Shown here: piece by piece, positions 39,109 to 49,600 of the stretch | Position numbering within the stretch: the first letter of the stretch is position 1 | Layout: every line of letters begins with the position of its first letter | Source: Anadara kagoshimensis | Taxonomy: Eukaryota; Mollusca; Bivalvia; Arcoida; Arcidae | Direction of reading: 5' to 3' | DNA length: 64,000 bases | Assembly (NCBI GenBank): GCA_021292105.1 | Contig: CM037874.1 | Location: forward strand, 58,568,539 to 58,632,538 | The notes under the pieces: generated by a model | What the model was told of the DNA's origin: nothing | Database searches by the model: none | The model's input: only the letters and a program-made list of their open reading frames with translations | Position numbers and translations under genes: made by a program

Positions 39109-40137
39109 TGTGTCTACCCCATCAAAAGGCAAAAACTGCATCGTATTATTACCGGCCAATTGGGCCTATAAGTCACTAAATTTTCTGATAAACCTTAATG
39201 TTCTTATTAATATGTAGATTTGGTACATATACAATCACATATAATACTGCACAGAGGATGACATATTTATTGATCACTGTGGTATGCCTGTGTAGTCAAT
39301 AGTAATGCTTAAAGATAGGCGTTATATACAGTCACGTACAGAGGGTGACATATTTATTAATCACTGGGGTATGTCTGTGTAGTCAATAGTAATGCTTAAA
39401 GATAGGCGTTATATAAAGTCACGTACAGACGATGAACTATTTATTGATCACTGGGGTATGTCTGTGTAGTCAATAGTAATGTTTAAAATAGGCATTATTT
39501 ACAGTTACGTACAGAGGATGACATATTTATTGATCACTGGAGTATGTCTGTGTAGTCAATAGTAATGCTTAAAGATAGGCGTTATATACAGTCACGTACA
39601 GAGGGCGACATATTTATTGACCACTGGGGTATGCCTGTGTAGTCAATAGTAATGCTTAACAATAGGCATTATTTACAGTTACGTACATGTCTTGTTTTGT
39701 GAATACATGTCTGTTTTACATAAGTGTTTAAAAATTACTTATTGCATATTGTACTTAAAACAGCCTTATTGGTACTATAATAATCTATAGTTTGTATTTC
39801 ATCCTTATTTATGTGTTAATTGTTTGTCATGATCTTAATGGATTCACTTCCTTTTTTGATTATTTCTACTTAAATGTTAAACCATGGACGTCGTTTTTTA
39901 CTATTTATAGTACTACACAAAAATGCAACTTTAGTAACCCACGGCTTTCTTTTATTATTTAGCTGTTTTCTCGTAAAAATTTGAGTTATCTTGTAATCAA
40001 TCAAAAACAAACATACTAATCCATGTCCGAATCACAATCCAGAAGCAAAGTAAAAACTTTGGAACTGACAAGTTAGGTTCGACACGTGAACTTCCACCAG
40101 GGAAGTGAGGCCGGGTGCTCGTAAACAACACAGACAA
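39109..40137. repeat. Unit-1-specific segment with five 88-base tandem repeats
   Basis: Unit 2 joins the sequence equivalent to 39108 directly to that at 40138. The segment holds five copies (about 39244-39686) of an 88-base unit: GACATATTTATTGATCACTG, GGTATGTCTGTGTAGTCAAT, AGTAATGCTTAA, GATAGGCGTTAT. It ends with a minus-strand retroelement tail (40003-40118). Either it was inserted in unit 1 or it was lost from unit 2. Confidence 0.75.
40003..40118 (-). mobile_element. Retroelement 3' tail, minus-strand copy
   Basis: It is nearly the same as 18001-18150: AAACATACTAATCCATGTCC, GAAGCAAAGTAAAAA, GACAAGTTAGGTT, CACGTGAACTTCCACCAGGG. It lies in the segment missing from unit 2. Confidence 0.75.
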
Positions 40138-41330
40138 AAAATTGGCAACAATGGGTCAACATTCATCATGCGTAAACTGTGTACATTTCACTATTCTTTT
40201 CCTATTTTTGGAAGAAATTCTGTGTAGATGTAAATCCCTCAGAATTATTTGTCAAGCGTCATACAGATTCCAAATAAAAACATACTGATATACTGAAGAT
40301 ACCACCAACAAAATATTAGAGACAAAATATTTTTTGTGTTTGGTAATATCATTTCCCAACAAACTGTTGGAATTTTTGGAAAAAAACGATTTACCATCGG
40401 GTACAAACTTTGACCATTGTTTGATGATTTGCGTTATCTAAATATCAGGATGTGGAGTCTTCTCTCCAGATTTTACAGGGTCCTGCATAAATTCTACTTC
40501 ATACTCAAACAAATTATCAAACAATGGTCAAAGTTTGTACCCGATGGTAAATCGTTTTGTTTCCAAAAGTTCCAACAGTGTGTTGGGAAAGGATATTCAC
40601 AAAGTATCAATCTTTTAATTAGCCTAAAGCTTGATACTTTGTGAATGCTATCTATCGTAGTGATCTTGAAATAAGAGATACGATCAATTCTTCAAGTTCT
40701 GCTTTATATTTAGACTTAAACTTCAATTATGACAGATAAGACTAATTTTTAAGCTCTTTTACATATTTAGACTTATGCAACTTATTACGGTGTTAACGAA
40801 ACGTTACATTAAAAGCTGTACGACAAACGTGATTACTTGATTTTTTCTTTGTCAACTTTTCTTTTCTAAAGCAATATACTTGTTTCTCCAGCTTATGATG
40901 TATTTGTTTCACATTAAATTCTCTATGGAAGAGCTTATTCCAATTACAGGAAACTTTATACAACGAAGCAACCTCCTTACAAAAACAAGTAGACGCAAGG
41001 TTATTCAAGCTTAGGCTTATCAATGCCCTCAAAATGTTTAATGGCTGCCATCACAATCTTGTTATAAGATTATTCTATATCCAAAATTACCCTTAATTAA
41101 ATTAATATATATATAGTTTTAAAGGTTCATGTCCCTTTCACTCTCAATTTTATTACACACGTGGAGAATGTAGTGTAGCTAACTAAACAGGAGCTTACCT
41201 CTCTGGAGCACCCAACCTCACTCCCCAGAAGGAAGTTCACGTGTTTAACCTAATTTGCCAGTTTTCAATCTATTTATTTATTTTGGCATTTATTTTGAAC
41301 ATGGATTGTATGTTTGTTTTTTAAAAAGTA
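40138..41330 (+). pseudogene. Decayed reverse transcriptase 3' end and tail, unit 1
   Basis: Pieces of one retroelement frame are visible. SDLEIRDTINSSSSALYLDL lies at about 40655-40720; its L-E-I-x-D-T, Y-L-D-L pattern is familiar from molluscan reverse transcriptases. RLINALKMFNGCH lies near 41010-41050. The shared 3' tail follows (41155-41330). Upstream, a palindrome with arms of about 90 bases (40338-40433 and 40507-40598, around TTTGACCATTGTTTGATGAT) interrupts the element. The equivalent in unit 2 is about 56630-57540. Confidence 0.55.
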
Positions 41331-43029
41331 CACACTGTTTTATTGTATTGCTGAATGAAAAGACTTTATATTTCCTCTCAGGAAGTATCGGGAGTTTTCT
41401 TTTAATACTTTTAAAAACATTTTAGCTGACTATAGAACCCATAATACACTTATGAAACACTTTAAAAATATACACGACTTATTGAAATGACTAATTGCAC
41501 CAGTAGTTATAAATAAATAAATAATTAAAAAAACTCAAAAGTATTGAGGTACTATATAGATGGGGAAATCCAATATATACAAAAATATGCAACATTTAGG
41601 CTTTATTTACTTATACAAGGAACAATTTATCAATTGAGAAATTGAATCGAATGCTACCCTGACGCATCTTACTTTACATTTTTAAAAAGATTTGAATTTG
41701 TTATTGGATGAAGAGGGTACGTATTTGTTTTGTTTTATATTTTATTTTTTCTACTTTTCATTAATGTTTTATAATTTTGGAGGATCCCTCTGATAAGACC
41801 GTAAAAACTGATCTCGCGATCTTGACAGGCGTTGTACGTTAAAGAAATCAATTTCACATTGTTTTGAGCGCTCTTCAAAGGTAAAATGTAGGCCACTTTT
41901 CTTATATGTATCTGGAGGCGTCTCGATATAAGTGACATATGCTTGCATGGAAGGTAAAGCCACTTTAATGAATCGGTCATCAACCAATCATTCAATCAAT
42001 TATTCAATCGATCAATCAATCAATCTACCTATCTTTTAATCCACCAATCAATCAACCTGTTATAATTTAGACTTTAAAATTCAATTATTCGATTTGTTAT
42101 CGGTCTTTTATAACCTCTAGTTTTTTTAACATTGAAAATTATTTTTGAACGTTTGCAGTTTTTCAGAGCCAAGGTTTTCTTTAAGATAATTATTATTATT
42201 TTCTTAACAAACATACTACATGTATATTGTTGTAGTCGCATTCTTTAGTATTGTTAGTTGTGGTTTTGATACATCCTTCCCAAGACATGTTTATATTTCT
42301 TTTGTTCTATTACAATTGCTATTTTCGGCAATGCTAAGAGTTTATAAATTTCAAATTAAAATAAATTTTATAATTTGCATTCTGGATGCGTCGGAGCTAG
42401 ATGGACACGTGAAGTGAACCGTCTTGGGTTTAACCTGTTTTATTATAAAGCATTTTATATAGTAGAAATGCCTGCTTAAACTATGGGAATTACATAATAA
42501 TATGAAAGTGCCTACAGGTATTAAAGTTGTACAATACCTGCTGTTTAGGCACATGATACTTAAATGCGGAAGTAAACACGCTTCTTAAACTCGCTAAAAA
42601 GCCTTACAATTTTTTTATTTGAATATATATATATGAATATAAAATCTATCTTACCTCTGATATTCAACCAGCTCGTCTTCCCCCTGTTTACGTGTATTAT
42701 GTATTACATTTTTGTCAGTTTCAAAGCTTTTACTTTGCTTTTGGGTTATTATTTTGACATGCATTGGTATGATTTTGAATCATACAAAATTATAATTTTG
42801 GAGTAATACATGATTGACCAAAACCACAACTAGTTATGGTTATAAATTGGGGTTTTTGATACGTTATTCGCATAAAACTGACTTAGTGTATCAGTAAACA
42901 GGAACCAACATTTCAAGTAAAATTCGACATAGATTTTCCTTATAGTATTAGTCTGACTCCGACAAAACAAAATCTTTTTTGTAAAACAATAAAAATATAT
43001 CTATTTTTTGTTTTCTTTTCTTAGGAATT
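41331..43029. other. Region upstream of the otopetrin-like gene, unit 1
   Basis: It is highly similar to 57541-59250. It contains an (ATCA)n microsatellite near 41985-42055, a conserved minus-strand frame at about 41769-41987 (listed separately) and a further tail fragment near 42715-42770. A pyrimidine tract and AG directly before the otopetrin-like frame (about 43010-43024) look like a splice acceptor, so an upstream exon is possible. Confidence 0.5.
41769..41987 (-). other. Conserved unassigned minus-strand frame, unit 1
   Basis: About 70 codons read KVALPSMQAYVTYIETPP, DTYKKSGLHFTFE, RSKQCEIDFFNVQRLSRSRD. The counterpart at 57934-58185 is almost identical until an indel changes the last residues. 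Composition looks protein-like, but no start codon in good context or family was recognised. It could be an exon of a lost gene or a chance frame. Confidence 0.3.
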
Positions 43030-44744
43030 ATGAAACGAACTGCAAATATTTTGAAAGCCATTATTTGTGGTATTTCACATTCCGTTTTCGTCAGTCCATT
43101 TACGGCTGGAAATATCGTAAAGACAGAAAGAAGACGAGATAGTCCGAGATTTGATGGACAAATTTCAACATCGGTTTTAATAACATGGATGATTGGCATT
43201 ATTTTTGTTATAGGGATCGCAATTTATTATGTGCCTCATAATTCCACTTTCCCCCTGATTTTGAACATATTTATGTTTGTGGTGGAAATCGTTTCACCAA
43301 CGTCCGTTATATTTATATCTATCTTTGTGTGTTATCGACATCGTCACTGGCTACACAATAGAAGAGTCAAAGAAATATCATTGACAATGAAAACAAAATT
43401 TCTATGGTTCTTTGCTGGTGGATACATGTTTTCTGCGATCAGTGAAATTGTGGAGTATTCTCGCTGTCTAATGCATGGCAGCGCCGTTAGAATTCTTCTA
43501 ACACACAGCATTTTGAAAATGATCAGCACGGTTTTTCAGACAGGATTTATAACATATTTCTCCAAATTTAATTTTCAGATATGCTTAACTATGCATTACG
43601 GGTTATTGGTGATCATTCTTACTAACATTTGCAACTGGGGTTGGTTAACAGCTCAGGAGTATAATGAATACTTTCGAGCAAGTATTGCCTTCGGTAACAA
43701 AAGTATACCTATACCTCACATCCATGAAAATATGTCCTGTTTAGAGAATTCCACATTTGATACATTCTTCGAGTCAATAGATCCAAATTTATTCAGGATA
43801 ATGGCGGAATACCACTTACTTTCCTTTGGACTATTGCTGACATTTTGGAAGGTAACAGAAATACAGGAGTGAAAAATAATGACAGTTGTAAATGTAACCA
43901 AGGTTACCAAAGTATTTCCGAAACTGAAGTTCCAAATCAAACCAACAACACAACAGTCAATGAAACCGAATTAAGTGTCCCCGAAAACAATATATTGGCC
44001 ATCAGTGAAAATTTCGAGGAACCACAAACGGAGTCGTCGCCCATCCTTCATGATTCCAAAAATACTCAACACTTTCGAAAACGTGTTATTTCGTATTATT
44101 TCGTCCTTTTGACAGGGATTGTAATGTATCTTCCACAGTTAACAGGAGTTCTAGTACCTTATTTTGTTGAAAATACAGACGACACAAGTTTGGGGATGTG
44201 GAACAATTATCAAATCTTTATCTCGGCTTTTAGATTATTTCTTATTTTCTCAGCTTTTTACAAATTGGAAAAAGAATGTATTCCTAGACCGGATTTACAC
44301 GGTATCAATTCTAATGGTTATATATTTTTATTTGGTGCTTTTTTCGATACGGCTTATAATACTTTAAAACTTATTGCACTCACAATCTACAATGGGTTAT
44401 CAGCTCACCGTGAACCAATTCATGTAGTTTTAAACCTTGTAACTGATTTTTATCAGACCGTTTTCATTATGAAAGCTCATCGATATCAGAAGATGACAAA
44501 AAGAGACAGTTTTTGGCCGATAGAATATATTTGTCTATTTTTAAGCAGTTTTAATTTCGGTATTTGGACAGTATATAGTTTTGTGAAAAACACAAAAGCT
44601 GACATAGACATTATTCCTAAGACTGTATTTTCAAGTAGGTCATGGTATGTTGTGGACTTTGTTATATTGCCTGTTACTATATTTTATATATTTCACTGCT
44701 TTTTGGATTTTTTCTGTTTATATAGAAGATTTTCTCATAAATAA
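43030..44744 (+). pseudogene. Otopetrin-like proton channel, unit 1 copy, split by one frameshift
   Basis: The frame from 43030 stops at 43870-43872 after 280 residues. The second half is open in another frame to 44742-44744. Compared with unit 2, one G is missing at about 43867 (CAGGAG against CAGGGAG), in the hydrophilic linker between two six-helix halves. Both halves are otherwise intact and about 95% identical in protein to unit 2. The second frame has its own ATG at 43845, overlapping the first by 28 bases. It is either a young pseudogene, a sequencing error or, less likely, two half-proteins. See the unit 2 copy for the family evidence. Confidence 0.75.
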
Positions 44745-45118
44745 GTCGTAAATATTGTAGATAGTAGACACTAGATGTAAAACAAGAGAAACTGTGTATG
44801 ATTCAATAATTATAATAATATAGTGAAAGTACAAACAGCTATAACTTGCTGAAACAAGGCATTTGATCACGTTTCACTTGTTTGAAGTGTAGAGGAACGT
44901 CGGTCAACCTGTATCAATGTAAGCATGGCGGCAATATATTGTTTCCAATATCATTGTAGCTTCAACTTGAACTTAGTTCAAGTGGTATATTTGAAATATT
45001 CGTCTGACTATATTATGTCCGCTACAAAAAATTCACATGAACTTTGACCAGGAGACAGTTATAAATTTCCCACGATGATATAAAATTTTATCTCCCACGA
45101 ACATTTTTGATTTTACAG

Positions 45119-45211
45119 TCTCACAATCTACTATGGGTTATCAACGTGAACCAATTCATGCTTTTTGGATTTTTTCTGTTTGTATAAAAGATTTTCTTCG
45201 TAATTATCAAA
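45119..45211 (+). pseudogene. Remnant of a further otopetrin-like 3' end, unit 1
   Basis: Two short pieces are fused: one matching LTIYxGLSxxREPIH and one matching CFLDFFCLYKRF before the stop. The segment between them is missing. The counterpart region in unit 2 (61596-61857) keeps a longer, different part of the same gene. Confidence 0.7.
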
Positions 45212-45479
45212 CACAAGCATACTGGTTTGATAAAATATACAAATAAAAGTTGTTGTTGGAAAAACCTGACTAAAAATGTGAAACATATTTTTCTGTGTGA
45301 AAAAATGCCAAAATGACATTACACGCAGATATTACTTATTGTGATGTAACACAGCTGTTGAATATTCATCGGTGCAGCAGGCACAACTTGTTAGTTACGT
45401 CACCGATCAATATCCAATGTCTATGTAATTTATTTTATTTCCTTAGTAAGTGTTTGATTAGGATAATTTATTAATTTTG

Positions 45480-46260
45480 TCCATTTTTGTCGAATTTTTA
45501 GTATGCCTTTGTTATTATTATTATTATTTTTTAAATTTCAGCATGCGTATTATTTATTTTAAATTTTGAATTTTTTTTGCATGTCCAGGCATTTAATTTG
45601 TCCATATTTTCACAATTTCAGGATATCCATATTATTATGTTGTTGAATGTTGAATGTTGCTTAACGTCGCATCAGCAATTTTTCAGCTATTCGCGACGAG
45701 AACTATTTAATTAATCTCTATGGATTAATCTATGAACAATTTTTGTGTATGCATGTGAAGTGCGAGTGTGTTGTATGGTCTGCCTTGTACTAGCGCGCAC
45801 TCAGGACGACTTTACCGTGCTAGCTCACAGAGTCAGTACGCCGCAGACAAGCGTACCACTCCCCCAGTCCATTATACTGATACCAGGTGAACCAGTAAAG
45901 GCCAACAGTAAGGAAAATTCACTTTCCCACATGTGGTCCGAGCGGGACTCGAACTCACAGCGGTGAGAGACCCTGGATTTGAAGACTGACGTCTTATCCA
46001 TTAGGCCACCGCGCCCATATTATAAGGTTTAACTTTTAACAAATATTCAGGATGTCTGTATAATTATTTTTTTTCATATATTGACGAATTTCTATGATGC
46101 ATGTGTCATATATTCTGGATGTCTACATAATTACTTTGTTTTCTATTTTTTGACAAATTTTCTGAATATCTACATTATTATTTTTGTTCCATATTTCGCC
46201 GAATTTTCAGTATGTCTTTAAAATTATTTTTGCTCCATAAGTTGCTAAATTTTTAGTTTG
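45480..46260. repeat. Degenerate tandem repeat of about 60 bases, interrupted by a SINE
   Basis: Words such as CATATTTTGACAAATTT, TCAGTATGTCT and ATTATTATTTTT recur about every 60 bases. The same field lies at 62140-62730 and 63530-63770 in unit 2 and continues at about 51486-51650 beyond the LINE. Confidence 0.65.
45636..46016 (-). mobile_element. Full-length tRNA-derived SINE with intact A and B boxes
   Basis: On the minus strand the head starts GGGCGCGGTGGCCTAATGG (A box) and carries GTGAGTTCGAGTCCCGCTCG (B box). It ends GCGACGTTAAGCAACATTC with an ATTCAACAACA tail. ATATTAT flanks it at 45629-45635 and 46017-46023. Unit 2 has the uninterrupted site near 62286-62296. It resembles SINEs widespread in bivalves, though the exact family name is not certain. 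Confidence 0.9.
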
Positions 46261-46262
46261 TT

Positions 46263-46566
46263 TTTTTTTGTGTTTTTATTGTCCCAGACACTGAATAGGG
46301 GATGGTCAAGTGCCAGGGTTGGGGCCACTGGGTTCACTTGCCGGGTAACAAAGGGACAAACTGACACATACATGACACAGTTGTATAATATCCAAGTAAA
46401 TGAAACATATACAATGAAATTTAGAAAAATATGAAAAATATAAGGTCTTGTTTCCAATATTCTTAACTATATAATTTTTCTACATTTTTTAAACTTTTTA
46501 TCTTTTATATTTATTTTTCTTCTATTACTTGTATATTCTTTTTTCGATTTTGTCTGGGTTTTAATG

Positions 46567-46615
<49 letters not shown>

Positions 46616-49600
46616 ATGTGTCAACCCCTATGAAATTCAAAAAGTATATATAAATATTTAAACAAATATAACTTCAAGCATCTTAAAACATTACGTACAT
46701 TATAAATGATGATGGTATATTTACAGCACTAACACCAGTCACACCAGATGGAGATACTGAATCAATCAAAGATATTCAACCATGGATCCCAACATTCCAG
46801 AAATTTGCCATAAAGATTATTTTTTATTGCAATAATTTTTTCAATATCAAACTGATATTTAAGACTCATTCTCCATGTATTTATTTTTGGTAGTTCTTTA
46901 TTAATTCTACACTTATATATGTAATGTCTGGTAGTTAAAAGTAAGAAATTTTGGGGTTTGTATCTCTCTTTTTGGTTAATAAGCCCAAAGATAGCACTTT
47001 CCCTATTAATATTAATGTAGCAGTTTATTTTTTTATATATAAAATCATCTACTTCTATCCAAAAGTTATTAACTATTTCACAATACCAAAACAAATGCTC
47101 TATTTTTTCAGCTGTATAATTACAGAAGGAACAATCATTATTATCTCTTAGTTTAATTTTGAACAAAAAATCATTTGTAGAAATTATTCTTTGGTTTATC
47201 CTGTATTGAAACCATTGTAATTTGGTATTTTTACAACATTTGAAGGGTGTTATATATAGCGATTTCCAGTCAATATCTAGGTCTAGAATTGATTTCCATT
47301 TTTCTTGACTTATGACAGTTGTTATATTGTTATTAAAAACATTATAAAAATCCTTACTCCCTTTTTTACTTTTAAAAACTATTTTGAAAAAATATGGAAT
47401 ATTAACTTGTAATAAATTAACTGGTTGGTTTTGTATATTTAATTTTTTAATATATGATTCAATGGTAGACTTTATACCAAGATATTCAACAAAGTTTGAC
47501 CTGACAGCACCGTACCTTCTAGTAAATTCTCTATATGAAATTAAATTTCCATCTTCATTAAGTAAATCTTTTATGAAATGTATGCCACTGTCAGACCAAG
47601 ACTTGAAGAATATTGGACTTTTATCTATACAGATATCCTTATTGTACCAGATACTTACATCTTTAATATCATTTATATTTCTAGGTTTTTGTCTCATAGA
47701 TAAAGAGTTCCAGGCCTCAAATACATTATTCCAAAAGGAATTGTTAGAATTTTGTTTAATTTTATTATAATAATCATTTCCATACTTTAAGAAATCCTCA
47801 ATCTTAGAATATGCAATCTCAAATAATTTTTTGTATTTAGATTCAATTTGAAGTAGTCTCCTAATCCATGTAATTTTGAGCGATGCTATAAAATGTTTTA
47901 TGTCTATCATTTTCAAACCTCCTGCTTCATAGCTTTGTGAAACTAATTCTCTTTTTATGCGATCATTTTTATGTTGCCAAATAAAGTTATAAAACATCTT
48001 ATTCAGTTTTGTTATCATTTCCAGTGGTGGATTTGGAATAGCAATAAATAGATGGTTTAATTTAGAAATTATTAATGTTTTTAAAACTGTTATTCTACCT
48101 AAAGGAGTTAAAAATCTTTTTGACCATTGTTTTAGGCTTTTTTCAATGTCTTGTAATTTTTTATCATAATTTATTTTGATCATTCTGTCTAAATCAACAG
48201 AAAAGTTTATTCCAAGCAATGTAAATGGACCTTGGTTCCAATCTAATTTAAAACGATGGTTAAAAGTTTCACCATTGTATTTATTACATCCAATCCACAC
48301 TGCTCTTGTTTTATTATTATTGATTTTTAAACCGGAAAGTAATGCAAAGTCATCTAGGACATTTAACGTTTCTTGTAATGATGTTTCTGTTCCATCTAGT
48401 ATGACAGTAGTGTCATCTGCAAAAAGTGACAATTTAAATTCTTCATCACCAATTTTAATACCTTTGATATTTTTATTATTTTTTAGAAGAAGAGACAGGA
48501 TCTCAGCACACATTAAGAAGATATAGGGTGAGATAGGGTCCCCTTGGCGACAACCTCTTGTTATACTAAAAAATTCAGAAACAAATCCATTTTGTAGAAC
48601 TGCGGACATAATATCTTGTCGAAATATTTTAATCCATTTAATAAATGATTTACCGAAATTGAAAAAATCTAGCACTTTATCAATATAAACCCATGAAACT
48701 GAATCAAAAGCCTTTTCAAAATCAATCATTAAAAGTAGTCCTGGTATATTTTTTTCCTCTGTATATTGCATTAAGTCATAAATTAATCTAGTGTTTTCAC
48801 CTATATACCTGCCACTGATAAATCCTGTCTGGTCTTCCGAAATAATAAATGGTAACACCTTTTTCAATCTTTCAGCTATACAGCCAGATGCTATTTTATA
48901 TACAACATTCAACAGTGATATCGGTCGCCAATTTTTTAGAAACTGCTTTGGCTTGTCCCCTTTAGGTAAACAAGTTATAATACCCTGACGTTGTGTAATT
49001 GACATTTTTCCAGTTTGAAATCCCTCATTTAACGAGCGTCTTAAAAAGCTTACCAAGTCATTATAGAAGAATTTAAAGAATTCAGATGTAAAGCCATCTG
49101 AACCTGGACTTTTCAAATTTTTCATTTTTTTTAAAACATTATGTATTTCTGTATTTGTTAATTCCCCCTCCAAACTTTGCTTTTGATCTTCAGTTAAAAT
49201 ATTTATATCTTTAATATCTTTAAGTATAAAATTGAGATCCATACCATACTCATCATTATATCTATTGTAAAGATTGAAGTAATATTGTTTCGTTTCTGCT
49301 AGGATTTCTTTTTGATCAGTAATTACAGTGTTGTCATCTTTTACAACTTTTGGAATTATTTTACTAACAAAGTTTCTGGATTCCAGACTACAAAAATATT
49401 TGGTTGGTTTTTCACCTTCCTCTACCCACCTTGCTTTAGACCTTAACAGAGACCCTTTCATTTTTTCTTTACGCAATTCCTCTAATTCTTTCTTTTTATT
49501 ATTAATTTCATTAAGATTATACAAGGGGTTACTTTCTAGTCTAGTAATTTCATCAATTAAATTTTTCTCTTTTTGGATGGACATTTTTTTGCGATAAGAT

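Noticed and set aside
42220-42417. A hydrophobic 65-codon frame as a first exon of the otopetrin-like gene
   Set aside because: The unit 2 counterpart has an in-frame stop although the rest of that gene is intact, and no donor in the right phase was seen.
45940-46016. A functional tRNA gene
   Set aside because: Good A and B boxes, but the sequence continues into a SINE body, and target duplications flank the entire 381-base element.
46951-49597. Plus-strand frames of 65-128 codons
   Set aside because: All are antisense shadows of the intact LINE ORF2.
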